From: a virus
Reading direction: 5' to 3' (one strand)
Length of the DNA stretch: 55,901 nt
Virus record (IMG/VR): IMGVR_UViG_3300045777_000097
Span: 1 to 55,901 of that record
A model generated the notes under the pieces. It saw only the letters and a program-made list of their open reading frames with translations, had not been told where the DNA came from and searched no databases. Shown here piece after piece: positions 22,142-33,100 of this stretch (positions are counted from its first letter, which is position 1; every line of letters starts with the position of its first letter). The translations under genes and the position numbers were made by a program.

Positions 22142-24346
22142 CTATCCGATGACGGTGATCGCCTCCGCGCTCGATGCGCAGTCCGTGAACTGCAGCTTGA
22201 ACGTTCTCGTCGTGGCGGACGCCATCTGGAATTGACTCGCGCCGCTTTCGTTGCCCCAGAACGATACGCCAGCGCCGGCCTGGATCGTGCAGACCCCGTT
22301 CGTCCCATTGATGATCGTCAAGTCCAGCGTCTTACCAAAGAAAGCATCCTCGACAGAGCCGACGATCAGAGCCGCCGTTGGCAAGGTCATAGTGAAGGAG
22401 CCCGGGGTTCCTCCAATGACGTAAAGGCCGCCGACAATCTTCGAGGCGGCTACGGTGTAGGAACCCGTAATATTGTCGTCCCCGGGGACAAGACGCCCTG
22501 GCAGCGCCGGCAAGCCATTCTGCCAGGTGTTTCCCACGCAATAGCTGTCGTAATCCACATTCCCCCAATAGATAGCTTTCGTCTGCGTACCATAGAACCG
22601 GCAATTACTGACGGTGACACGGTAGGAGCCCGGGTTCACCGCCACGCCATAGCGCCAATAGAGGGGATCGCCCCATGTCAGGAATTCGCTGTCGAAAATA
22701 TGGATGTCCTGAGACCCTGTGTCGATCCAGACGGCGTCCCACAGATTTGCCCCTGCCTTGCTCCCGGGCTCGAACAGGCAATCGGTGAACCGGACATCGC
22801 GCGCGCCCGAGATCGTGACGGCGCGCTCCCTGGTGTTGCCGATTCGGCACCCGGTGAACCGGATGTCGCTGGTGTACGACGCGCTCGTGTCGCCGGCGAT
22901 GTACACCGCCTCGGCGTCGCCGAAACCCTGCGCGCCCGGGAATGCCCCGGCCCCCGGCGTGGACGTGTTCTGCAGCCAACAGTTTGTGAAATAGAACTCC
23001 CGGCCGCCGTCAATCTGTAGCGCGCGCCACGCCATGCCGTCCATGACGAGGTTGAAAAAGACACCGAAGGACGGAACGTAGGCCGCCGACTCCGCAGTGT
23101 TCTTGATCCACAGGCCGATATGGCAGTCGAGGAACGTCACGTTGCAGACGTTGAGCGTCCCCGCGCTCCCGTCCCACCACATCCCGTCGGCCCCTCGATA
23201 CATGCAGTTGACGACGATGTTGTTGAGATTGAGCGCCGGGGCGTCTTGCGCCGTCGTCGACCCGTGCCAGTATATCGCCCAACTTCCGTTAACGCCCTGC
23301 ACAAGAACGGTATCCACGCTCGGGGTGTTCGTCTGGTAGAACTCGATCCCGTTCCATACGTTAGTGAAATTCACGTCGCGGATGATGGGAGACCAGAACG
23401 TGTTCTGCGCGAAGATGGCGCGACCGCCCGTCCGGCTACTGCAGTCGAATTTGAGGTTTTCGATCCGGACGCCGTTGGTCAGCGAAGACGGCGCCGCCGT
23501 TCCGATCGTCAGGCAGTCCCCGGTCCCGGCCCCGAAATAGAGAACCGAATTGGCGTTCGACGCCCCGACGAAGGACACCCCGCCGGGCGGCCCGATGAGG
23601 ATAGTCCCGAGGAACGTGTAGCTAAGGCTGCGGAACCCAAGTCGACCGCCGCCGAAGTGCTGCAGATAGACGATTGCGGCGTTTAGGGCGGCCGTGTTGT
23701 CGGAAGCGATCGAGAAGACGCCGAGGCTTTCGACTGGAACCAGCGGACCCAGCGCGAGTTGCCACCAGGCCCCATCTGCGGTCTGGACGTTCCCGGCGAG
23801 CGCGGGGGACGGGGGCGCCGGCAGCCTCGAATAGACGCCCTCGCCGCCGTCGCCGGCCGTCGCGTAGCCAAGGACCTTGACGCAGGATGTCGAGCTCAGG
23901 ATCGACGCCCCCGAGAAGGCCGCCCGGGAGCTCCACACCGCCTGCACCGTCGCCGCGGCGATCACCGCCTGCTCCTGCAGGCTGTTGATGAACGTGAGCG
24001 GCGTCACGCCGATCGTCGGGGCGTCCTGTTGGCATGAGAAGACCCATTGCCCATAGGCGGCCCCGTGGACGACGTAGACCTGCGTGCCGTTGTAGACGGC
24101 CGAGGAGTTGGTGAAGTCCTCCGCCCGGCACCAGGCGCCAGTCTGCGCGATGTAGATGCCGTTGGTCGTCTGGTCGGCGTTCTGCCAGACCAGCACCCGG
24201 TCCCCGGACTGCGTCTGGTAGCCGTCGACCACGGGCAGGCCGATCAGAGCGCCCGTCATGTCCGCGGCGGTGGCGACCTTGCAGGGGGCCTTGTAGGCGG
24301 CGGCGTCGTCCAGCCCACCGAGAACGTCAAGCGGATTCGTGCTCAT
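22142..24346 (-). CDS. Tail fibre or spike with pectate-lyase-like beta-helix (734 aa)
   Basis: The N-terminus (MSTNPLDVLGGLDDAAAYKA to about residue 95) is the phage fibre module with DGYQTQSGDRVLVWQNADQ and TNGIYIAQTGAWCRAEDF, found at the start of many tail fibres and probably contacting the tail. Residues 205-600 form a right-handed beta-helix (SDNTAALNAAIVYLQHFGGG, then many Asn/Asp-rich turns such as DVRFTDCLFEPG). The C-terminal 120 residues are a beta domain (GSFTMTLPTAALIVG). There is no export signal, unlike the next four proteins. It is probably the main receptor-binding depolymerase directly attached to the tail. Confidence 0.8.
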   Translation of the reverse strand: MSTNPLDVLGGLDDAAAYKAPCKVATAADMTGALIGLPVVDGYQTQSGDRVLVWQNADQTTNGIYIAQTGAWCRAEDFTNSSAVYNGTQVYVVHGAAYGQWVFSCQQDAPTIGVTPLTFINSLQEQAVIAAATVQAVWSSRAAFSGASILSSTSCVKVLGYATAGDGGEGVYSRLPAPPSPALAGNVQTADGAWWQLALGPLVPVESLGVFSIASDNTAALNAAIVYLQHFGGGRLGFRSLSYTFLGTILIGPPGGVSFVGASNANSVLYFGAGTGDCLTIGTAAPSSLTNGVRIENLKFDCSSRTGGRAIFAQNTFWSPIIRDVNFTNVWNGIEFYQTNTPSVDTVLVQGVNGSWAIYWHGSTTAQDAPALNLNNIVVNCMYRGADGMWWDGSAGTLNVCNVTFLDCHIGLWIKNTAESAAYVPSFGVFFNLVMDGMAWRALQIDGGREFYFTNCWLQNTSTPGAGAFPGAQGFGDAEAVYIAGDTSASYTSDIRFTGCRIGNTRERAVTISGARDVRFTDCLFEPGSKAGANLWDAVWIDTGSQDIHIFDSEFLTWGDPLYWRYGVAVNPGSYRVTVSNCRFYGTQTKAIYWGNVDYDSYCVGNTWQNGLPALPGRLVPGDDNITGSYTVAASKIVGGLYVIGGTPGSFTMTLPTAALIVGSVEDAFFGKTLDLTIINGTNGVCTIQAGAGVSFWGNESGASQFQMASATTRTFKLQFTDCASSAEAITVIG

Positions 24347-24411
24347 GGTTCCGTGCCCCGGGACCAGAGAATGCCGCCGGGGTCAGCGTTTACCAGAGGG
24401 CCATGGTCAAG

Positions 24412-27165
24412 TCACGATCCGTAGTCGCGGCCCCGGAACGGTCCGTCGGAGAACTCCGGAAAGCGATCCGGCCACATCTCTCCCGGGCGCCACCAGAACC
24501 GCTGATGCTTCCCGCGCATGAGATTGTTCTCTTGCGTCCGGAACTGCCGGGCGCCGTCCGGGTCGAGGCTCTTTTGAAGCTGGTCGAGGATCATCCGGTT
24601 GTAGGCCGCCCGGAGATACCAGAGCGTCGAGAACACCGGCGAGGAATAGCGCAGCGTGTTGATGCCGAATTCGCTCACCCGCGACTGCCATGATTTCCTG
24701 CTCGGATGGTTTTTGGGGAGCGCCCAATTCCCGAGGAGGTGCCCCATCTCTCCGGCCGCGTTCATGGCGTCGCCGACCACCGGGCCGAAGAACATTTCGC
24801 CTCCGGACCGGACGTTGTCGGTCATCGACCCGAGGATGAAGTCGCCGAGCCACGGGATCGCGCCGAGCGCGGCGCCGTGGAACCACGTCATGCGCCCTTC
24901 CGGCGTCCTGAAATCCAACGGCGGAATATCCTTCCCGGCCGAGACCTGCTTGAGGCAATAGGCCACCGTCGCCATGAGGACCATCCCGGCGGCCAGCCCG
25001 ATCGCCCACGTTGCCGCGCGCAGCTTGTTCCGGGACCACTCGTGCTGAAAGGCGAGCACCTGCGACACGATCAGCGACGCCTGGAACGAATGGAACATGC
25101 CGGCCGATCGCACGAACTGGCCGAGCACGGTGTTCGGGGTCGACCCGCCCAGCATGGCGGCCTTCCCTCGCAGGGACATCGTCGGGACCGCCTCCTCGCG
25201 CTCCCCGGCCATGTAGGCGAGGAACCGGGTGGCGAGGTCGTCGGCCTTCTTCCGGGCGTCCTCGCGGCCCTTGTCCGATTCGGCGTAGGGCTCTCCGTTG
25301 GGGCCGAATAGCTCCTTCTGGCCCATCAGGCGAAGAACGTCCGCCGGGCGCTGGTCGCCAACCGCGGCGATCTCCTCCGGGCGCAGCCACTTCGCCGACC
25401 CGGTCGCCGGCTCGTGAAGGTCGGCCATCTGAATGACCTGCCAGTCCGACGGGGTGAGGCCGTATCCCTTCATCTTGCTCCGGATCCGCTCCGGGAGGTC
25501 GTACCAGTCCTTCTCCTGCTCCCGTGCCAGCTTCGCGGACAGGTCGCGCATGAAGGTGTCGCGGAGCGATTGGAGCGTCGGGGAGAGGCCGGAGAGGTGG
25601 GTCGTCCTGTCCGGCAACCAGCGCGACCAGCGCGCGACGTGGCGCAGCCTGTTCAGTTGCCGGGCGCCTTCGCCGAGGGTGAACGCCGCCTGGTCGAGAT
25701 TGAACCCGGCGTGCAGGATCTCATCCTTCGACTGCTTCCCGAACGACGCGACCATGTGCGGGACCATCTCCATGATTTCCAGAGGGCGCATGCCGGTGAG
25801 GTAGCGGGCGCTGGCCTGGATCACCGGGTTCACGGAGATGTGGACGAGTTGCGCCGCGCCGAGGAGCGCGCTGTAGGAGATGTTCCGCAACACCGTCCCG
25901 GAAAGCGCGAGGCCGTTCTCGTCGCCGCGGTCGCCCATGAACTGCTGCAGATAGCCGTCGAGCGTCCGTGTCGCCTCCGCCACCTTCGCGGCCGCCATGA
26001 GATGAGGGACGCCCTTGAGCAGACTCCGTTTACTGTCGATCGTCCGCAGGTCGCCCTCGTGCTCGATGAACTGCTTGATGAACTCGACCATGGCGACCGG
26101 GTTCGGCCCCAGCACGCGCATCAGGGCGATGTCGTTCGCCATCGAGGTCCCGTAGTGCAGAAAGTCGGACAGGATGTCGTCGCCGTAGCGGCCGAACTCC
26201 CGGGCGTAGCGCCCCTGAGAATCGGCGTCCTTGAAGACGAAGAAACGGTGGTCCGATCGGGAATTCGCCACCATCGACCCGCCACGTTTCGCCATCGAGG
26301 CGCGATCTGACAGCCGGCCGCCTGTGACGATATTCTTCCATGCCTCCCCGAGGATTCGCATCTTCTCTTCTGCGGAGGGGATGCTGGCGCCGAAAAGTTC
26401 GCCCGTCCAAGGGTCGCGCATCTTCGACCAGTCGAGCATCGGGTTGATGAAGTTCGACCAGTAGAGCCTCGATCGTTCCGGGCTCCACGCCTCTCCGTTG
26501 GCCGCCTTCGTCCCCCCGGCGATCTGCACCGCGTGCGGGTCGTGCGACTGCGGGTTGTGCCAGGTCTCGAGCTTCGGGATCGTGTCGCCGGCGTGGTCGT
26601 TGAAAAGCTGACGCAGCCCGTCCGCCCCTTCGCGGAGTTGCGCGGCGAACGCCTGCATCTCGGGGCTCGTCGATTCGCCGTGGAGCGCCCGGCGGAGGTC
26701 GCCGAACTGCGCGACGTTCTTGCGCCCCCCGGTCAGGCTTCCATCGGAGACGAAGGTCTTGCGCCGCCAGTTCTGCAGCGCATCGGCGATCTTGGCGAAA
26801 TAGCGCCCCTCGATCGCCTCCTTGATCGACCGGACGTTGATCCCCCCCTCGTACCCGTGCCCCTCCAAAAACCCGTAGGCGGCGTCGATCGGGTTCGGCA
26901 TGCCGTGGCGATCGGTGAATTTGGTGAGCCGGTCGACCACCTCGTCCCGCTTCTGCACGGTGAGCATCCGTTGCCGGCGCACCCGCTTCCCGATCGCGTC
27001 GAAGTCCTTCATGGTCGCGGCGCGCGCGGCGGCCCGCTGCCAACCCCGCATCAGGTAGTCCTTGTGCCGGCCGAGAATCCAGTCGGCGTCATTCTGGGAG
27101 ATCGCCGGGCGGCCTTGGGCGTCGCGCTGCTGCGTGAGGGCGCGGATGCAGGATTCGAAGCTCAA
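24412..27165 (-). CDS. Large internal virion or ejection-type protein (917 aa)
   Basis: The protein is mostly alpha-helical, with a Lys/Arg/Glu-rich body and one strong hydrophobic stretch near residue 730-755 (ATWAIGLAAGMVLMATVAYC). The hydrophobic ends HGAALGAIPWLGDFILG also look membrane-active. This fits podovirus internal proteins that form the ejection channel, and the gene follows the giant polyvalent gene and the core proteins. TTG at 27165 is chosen because it overlaps the upstream stop (TTGA) and has AGGGGAG about 8 bases before it; GTG at 27174 abuts the Shine-Dalgarno. No enzymatic motif found. Confidence 0.6.
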   Translation of the reverse strand: MSFESCIRALTQQRDAQGRPAISQNDADWILGRHKDYLMRGWQRAAARAATMKDFDAIGKRVRRQRMLTVQKRDEVVDRLTKFTDRHGMPNPIDAAYGFLEGHGYEGGINVRSIKEAIEGRYFAKIADALQNWRRKTFVSDGSLTGGRKNVAQFGDLRRALHGESTSPEMQAFAAQLREGADGLRQLFNDHAGDTIPKLETWHNPQSHDPHAVQIAGGTKAANGEAWSPERSRLYWSNFINPMLDWSKMRDPWTGELFGASIPSAEEKMRILGEAWKNIVTGGRLSDRASMAKRGGSMVANSRSDHRFFVFKDADSQGRYAREFGRYGDDILSDFLHYGTSMANDIALMRVLGPNPVAMVEFIKQFIEHEGDLRTIDSKRSLLKGVPHLMAAAKVAEATRTLDGYLQQFMGDRGDENGLALSGTVLRNISYSALLGAAQLVHISVNPVIQASARYLTGMRPLEIMEMVPHMVASFGKQSKDEILHAGFNLDQAAFTLGEGARQLNRLRHVARWSRWLPDRTTHLSGLSPTLQSLRDTFMRDLSAKLAREQEKDWYDLPERIRSKMKGYGLTPSDWQVIQMADLHEPATGSAKWLRPEEIAAVGDQRPADVLRLMGQKELFGPNGEPYAESDKGREDARKKADDLATRFLAYMAGEREEAVPTMSLRGKAAMLGGSTPNTVLGQFVRSAGMFHSFQASLIVSQVLAFQHEWSRNKLRAATWAIGLAAGMVLMATVAYCLKQVSAGKDIPPLDFRTPEGRMTWFHGAALGAIPWLGDFILGSMTDNVRSGGEMFFGPVVGDAMNAAGEMGHLLGNWALPKNHPSRKSWQSRVSEFGINTLRYSSPVFSTLWYLRAAYNRMILDQLQKSLDPDGARQFRTQENNLMRGKHQRFWWRPGEMWPDRFPEFSDGPFRGRDYGS

Positions 27166-30100
27166 TCTTCGCACTCCCCTATGATCTTTGCGAGAATAGA
27201 CTCGTGCGGCACGGAATTGACCAGCGTGTCCCTGTCGACGATGTTCCCCTCGCCATCCGGGACCATCCGCAGGAGCGGATTGCCCCCGGCCTCGGCGGGT
27301 TTGGCTGCCGAGGCCGCAGGCGCGGGCGGCGCTGGGCGCAGGGACTCCGCGACGTCCTGATCGCTCCGGGTGTGGAAGACGGCCCCGACCTGCCGCAGGG
27401 CGTCGATCAGATCAGTCGCCGTTTGCGCGCCCACCGTCGCCTTCATCTTCTGGCCGGATAGCTGCCAATTGTCATAGACGCCCCGGACGACGCCATCGGC
27501 GTAATATTTCCGGCCCTCTCTTCGCAGCGCCTCGAAGGCGTAGCGCGGTCCGCTTTTCTTGACCATCAACGCGCCGTCGACCGACCAGACCTCCGCATCC
27601 GGGACAGCGTCGAGGAACTTGATGAGGTGGTCCCCGTCCACGAAGTTGACCGCGCGCTCCTTCATGAACTCCTTGGCGTCGAACATCCGCCCCAGAAGGA
27701 TCGCCGGGCGCGTCTGGCCGCCCTCCATCGTGTGCGTGACGATCTGCCCGGCAAGCTGCTCGTAGCCCGCCAGCAGGTTCCCCGTGACCATGTAGCGGTC
27801 TTCGCGCCCGTCCTTGTTCGCCGCCTCGAACATCGGCCCCAGATCGTCCGCGCGCAGATTCGGGTTGCTCGCGATCGTGACGCTGTCCTCGCGCTCTTTG
27901 CCGCCGGCAATGATGAGGCGCGAAAGCGGGATGGAGAGGGACCGGGAACTGTTCGGCAGCGCGAAAAGCGCGTTCCACGCCGACAACGCGACCGGGTTCT
28001 TGACCTTGGCGTCCCGGGTGAGGCCGATCACGACCGCCGGCATGTCCTCGCCTTTGACGGTGAGCGTGACCGTCGCGCCCGGCCGGGCGACGTCGGACAG
28101 GGTCTCGAGCGAGGCGAAGGCATCCTCGAGCTTCGCCCGCGCCCGGGTCTTGGCGTCCGGATCCTTGGTCGCGGCGACGACCTGCCGGATGTGTTCCTGC
28201 GCCTCTGTCCGCACGCGGGCGATCATCGCGGCCTGCTTCTTGCCCCCGCTCTTTTCGAGCGCGCGGAGCTCCATCGCGAACGGCCGCTTCGTCGGCGTCT
28301 CGCCAAGGTGATCCGCGATCGCCGTCGTGACCTCGTCCGGGCGCATGGCGCGGCCCTGCGCCTTGACCGACACCTTTTCCAGATTGACCGGCCCCTGGAA
28401 CGGGGAGGGCCCGGTCGCCGGCTTGATCTCCGTCGAGTCGATCGTGCGCGCCTGGAGGTCGAGCGACTTCGCCTCGAGGTCGTTCGTCCCGGCGGCGTCC
28501 ATGGCCTCGATGACCGCCTTGTAGGCCGCCGTGATCCGGTCGATGAACTCCTGCTGCTGCTCCGGGTGGAGCAGCGTGAGGCGCCCGGTCGCCTTTGCGG
28601 CCAGGCCAGCGATGTTGTCCTCGATGCCGGGCTCGCCGAGCAGCGTCCAGAGGTCCGGGTCGTCCCGCAGGATCGCCGCAACGGCGCGATCGCCGTATCT
28701 GTTCAGGAAGTCGACCGCGTCGGCGGTGAACTTGCCCTTTGCGGCGCCGGTCGTGTTGGCGTTCAGCGACGCCATCTTTCGCATCAGGATCGCGGTCGGG
28801 CGCGTCTCCGCCGGGATCTCCGCCGCGAGGTGCGTGTAGCGCGGGAGCGTGACCTGCCCGGTGCGGTTGATGCGCCCGAGCATCTGCATGTGGGTATTGA
28901 TGTCCGGGTCGGCCTCCCCAATAATCATGCGCCTTGGGCGCCGATCCTTGAACTTGATCGAGGGGTGCATCGAGAGGCCGGTCGACATCGACTTGTTGCC
29001 GAGCACGGCATCCAGCCTCCCGTCGTTGAACATCTTGACCGTCTGCTTCTTGCCGGCGCTGCCAGTCTCGGACGATGGGCGCCGCACCAAAAAGGTCCCG
29101 CGCCCGGCGTTGTGCTGCGCCATCATGTCCTCGAGGGACGCGCCCCGAAGCGCCGGTTCGTCGGTCTGGTCGGGCGCGTACATCTGCCAGTCTCGCCGGT
29201 TCTCGCCATGGACAAGGGCCGTCGGGAACGGGTGGCTCTCATGCACCGGCGCGGCGACCGAGTAGCCCTGCCGCTCGAGGTCGTCGACCGTCTCCCTCGG
29301 CCGGGAATAGTCGACCATCGCCGATCGCCCGGTGATCTCGCGGATGGAATACCCGGCCTTCTCGATGACGTTCCGGATGGTGTCGAGCGGCGAGACCGGC
29401 AGGTCGCCGAGGTCGATGCTGTCGAGCAGGTCCTCGGCGGCGTGGTACATGTCGAGCGCATGCGCCGACATCATGTGCAGCGGGATCATGACGCGGATCT
29501 TTTCGTCGTCGCCAGATTTGATCGTCACGCGCCGGGTGCGCTCGAGATAGCGTTTCAGGATGTCGACGAAGCCGATGTTGATTTCGTCCCCGATCTTGAT
29601 GCCCTCGTTGTCGGCAAAATCCTTGATGAAGGCGTCGTTGGTTTTCGACAAGGCGATGACCGGCTTCTCCCCGGCCAGAAGCGCCTCGACCGCGCGCTCG
29701 CCGGTCTTCTGCGCTTTCAGCGCCATCACCATCTGGCTGATGATGTTGTGCATGACAGAGGCGAACGAAGTGGCGTCAACCGACGCCTCGCCGACGCCTC
29801 CGTCATGCGTCGTTCCGCCGCCCATCTCCGCGGCGAGCTCCTGGGCGATCTCGAGGCGCTCCTCCTCGAATTCGCGATCGAACTGGAAGATCGAGCGCAG
29901 CCCGTCGGAGAACTCGGAGTAGGCTTGCTCGCTGACGGGGATGCCCTCGTAGTCGTAGTTGATGCCCTCGAAAGACCGCTCCCGGCGCATGTACTGCCCG
30001 GCGTCCGCGAGCATGGACGCCACGATCTGTTGCAGCGGGACTCCGCCCTTGCCGATGAGGTCGGGCAGCTTGGAGACGTCGTCGACCGCCTTCAGCATGT

Positions 30101-33100
30101 CCGTCCGGCTGTAGAGCGTCATCACGTTCGGCGATTTGGCATAAGTCGCGCTCGAATACATGACGGCGCGCGCGGCCCCGACGACCTCCCGAAAGACCTC
30201 AGACCGCGGCGGCGCCTTCTCGTCGTCCTCCCACCCGGCTGATGGATTCGCGGCCCCGCCGGCGTTGTGCGCCTCGTCCATGATGAGGAACGAGCGCGGC
30301 GCGACCTGGCGCAGGAAGTTCCGACGCGGCGTCTCGTTCCCCTTCACGCTGTTCATCTGGTCGTAGGTCGTGAAGACGACATCCGGGGTCGCTGACCCGG
30401 ACAAGATCCCCGACATGACCTCTCCGGCCTTGTTGGAGCTCTGCGACGCCGAGAACGACCCGCGCCGGGGCGGCTCCGGCTGTCCATTCTCCCGCGCGTC
30501 GTCGCGATCGGTCAACCAGTCCAGCGCCTCGTCGTCGAGCGGGATGCGGGTGCCGGAATTCGTCATCGCCATGTTGATCGGGCGGCCGAGTTGCTCATGC
30601 CAGCCGATGTCGTGCAGATCGCGCCACATGTCGCCGTAGAGGTCCGGCTTCTCGGTGACGAAGACCGGGATCATGCCGTGCGTCTTGGCGTAGGAGATCA
30701 TCGCCGCGACGACCCTCCCCTTCCCTAAGCCGGTTTGGTCGCCGATGATGAAGCCTTCGCCGCGCTCGATATTCGAGATGCCGAGACCGATCGCATCGAC
30801 CTGCTCGCCCGAGAAATACTTGCCGAGGTCCGCGACGTTTCGCCCCAGCGCCCGGGCGACATAGGCGTCGATGCTCCCATGCTCCTCCTGCAGCCGGTCG
30901 AGTGAGTTGTAGGTCGCCTCGCGCAGGTTGGCGGGCAGGAGGGTGTTGAGCTTGACGCCTTGGGTCGACGCCGGCTCGTAGGGCGTCTGGCCTTCGACCG
31001 AAGTTCCTACCGATCCCCTTCGCTCGGAATGAGGCGCAGGATTAGCTCCTCGAACGTTGCCGCCTTGCTGAGGTCCGCCCCCTGCTCCCGGAGCCATGGC
31101 AGGCTTTCCGACGCCATTTCCGGGTTGTCCGTGATCGCCTGCTCCACCCACTTGGCCGGGTTCGCCCGGTCCAGTTCCCCCCAACGGTTCAACAGGCGCG
31201 CCTCCGACAGGCGCTTCTCCGCCCACTCCATCGCCGCCTTCGGGTCGTTGCTCTGTTTCAGGAGGAGAAGCGCCTGTTTCGCTATCGGTTCCAACTGCTC
31301 CTGTGACGTCTTCGGTCGGTACGCCATTGAGTTTTCCTCCTACTTCCTCCCAGGTCTTCAGGAGCGGCGGGGGTGTCTTGGTGAGCGGGTCGCGCTCGGA
31401 CTTGCCCCGGCCTTCGATGACGATGACGTCGACCGGCCAGCCGGCGCCCTGTTTCTGGTAGAGGTCGCCGGCCACCGTGAAGATGTCCGAGACCTTGTAA
31501 TTGTTCAACAACTGATAATAGAACCGGCGCTTGGCCTTCGCCATGTAGCCGGCCGCGCGCTCCGCCGGGTCATCGGCCTTGACGCCGCCGACGATCAGCA
31601 CGGCGCGCCCGCCCGACTTCATGGTCTTCAGCGCGTTCAGCGCGATCGCGTGGTCGACCTGATCCGTCCGGAACCCGTCGACTGACCAAATCCGCTTCTC
31701 GCCGCCTTCCTTCACCGTGCCGAACGGCGGGTTGGCGATGACGGCATCCATCTGCCCGGCGCGATCGGCGAACAGGGACTCCGAGGTCGCGTCGGTCGTG
31801 GTCGGGTGGAAGCCTTGCGCCTCGAGCGCCGCGGCGCGCGTCGGGTTGAGCTCGTTCGTGACGGCGTGCTGCGGGTTGGCCTCGATCAGGAGCATACCGT
31901 TCCCGGCCGTCGGCTCGAGGACGCGGGTGTCCGGGCCGATGCCGGCCAGGCGGGACGCGACATATGCGAGCGGGACAGGGGTCGAATAGGCCTGCTCGGC
32001 GATGCTGGTCGATGTCCGGGTGGAGAGGTTGGGCTGGCCCTCGTAGACCTTGAGGAGCTTCCCGAAGGTCTCCGCCGGCGCGGCGCCTGCGGTGCGATCG
32101 GTCTCCACGATGTCCCGGGCGTGCTCGACCACGGCGCGCTCGACGAGCTCGTCGACGAGCTTGTTCGCCGACGTGCCTTCCGGGATCTCGAGGCCGAGTC
32201 CCTTGGCGATCTGGCGCGCTTCGACGATGGACTTGAACGGCTGCTCGCCGCTCGCGAGGCGGGCCTTGATGGCGGCGACGAAGGCGTCGCGGGCGGATTC
32301 CTGTCCGACGGCCGGGGTCTTGGGGAAGGCGTCGGCAACTGCCGCTTCTGCCGCCTGCTCAAGCGTCCAGCCGCCATTTTCAGGAGGTGTGACGTTAACA
32401 CCGGGGCTCTCTCCGTCTGGATAACCAAGCCACCTCCGCAAATCGACACTGAGCTTTGGATTGTCGACGGCGGCCTGGGGGTCGAACGCTACCGAGTGGC
32501 CCCCGCCGCGGTGCTCAAGAACCGTGTACCTTCCGGCCCCCCCGGGTGCCGGAATCATGGCAAACCCGGCCTCCTCCATCGCTTTCAAAAAGGCTTTGGT
32601 CTTGAACTTGTTGGCGAAGGCTGTTTCCGCCTTCGATACCTCGGGCTTCGGCGCCTCGATCGCCGGGCGCTCGACGGAGGTCGGCGGGGCCTTGGGCGCT
32701 TCCTCGGCGAGGATCCGGGCGAACTCGGCGTCGACCTTGTCCGGCCGATCCATGCCGGCGACGTCCAGCCCGCCGTCTTCCATGATGTCGCGAGCGCCGT
32801 TGTACATGCCGCGCAGATAGGGCCGCAGCTCCGCGACACTGGAGTCGAGGTCGCGCACGATCGCCTTCACGAACTTGGCGAAGGTCCGGGCGCCGGCTTC
32901 GATGTGGAAGCCGGCCATCTCCATGCCGATCTGCAAAAGCTCCGGGTCGAAGCCGGCCGACATGGTCGCGGCGGCGTCCTTGAGCTTTTGTTTGAAGCGC
33001 GCCTTCAGTTGCTCGTAGCGGTCCTTCTTGAAGAAGGCGTTGTCGGCCCCGTAGTCGGATCCAAAGCCCTCGCCGGGCTGCTCCTGCGCTCCGGGTTCCT

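Noticed and set aside
13347-24346. Diversity-generating retroelement like that of Bordetella phage BPP-1
   Set aside because: The gene order of the head region recalls BPP-1, but no reverse transcriptase, template repeat or C-type lectin-like variable domain was seen.
27172-27174. GTG start for the 917-aa ejection-type protein
   Set aside because: The Shine-Dalgarno abuts this GTG; the TTG three codons later has proper spacing and a 4-base overlap with the upstream stop.
27627-30242. 871-codon plus-strand frame opposite the giant polyvalent gene
   Set aside because: Arg/Val/His/Asp-rich composition and mirror relation to a well-supported protein mark it as an antisense shadow caused by high GC; no ribosome-binding site or domain.
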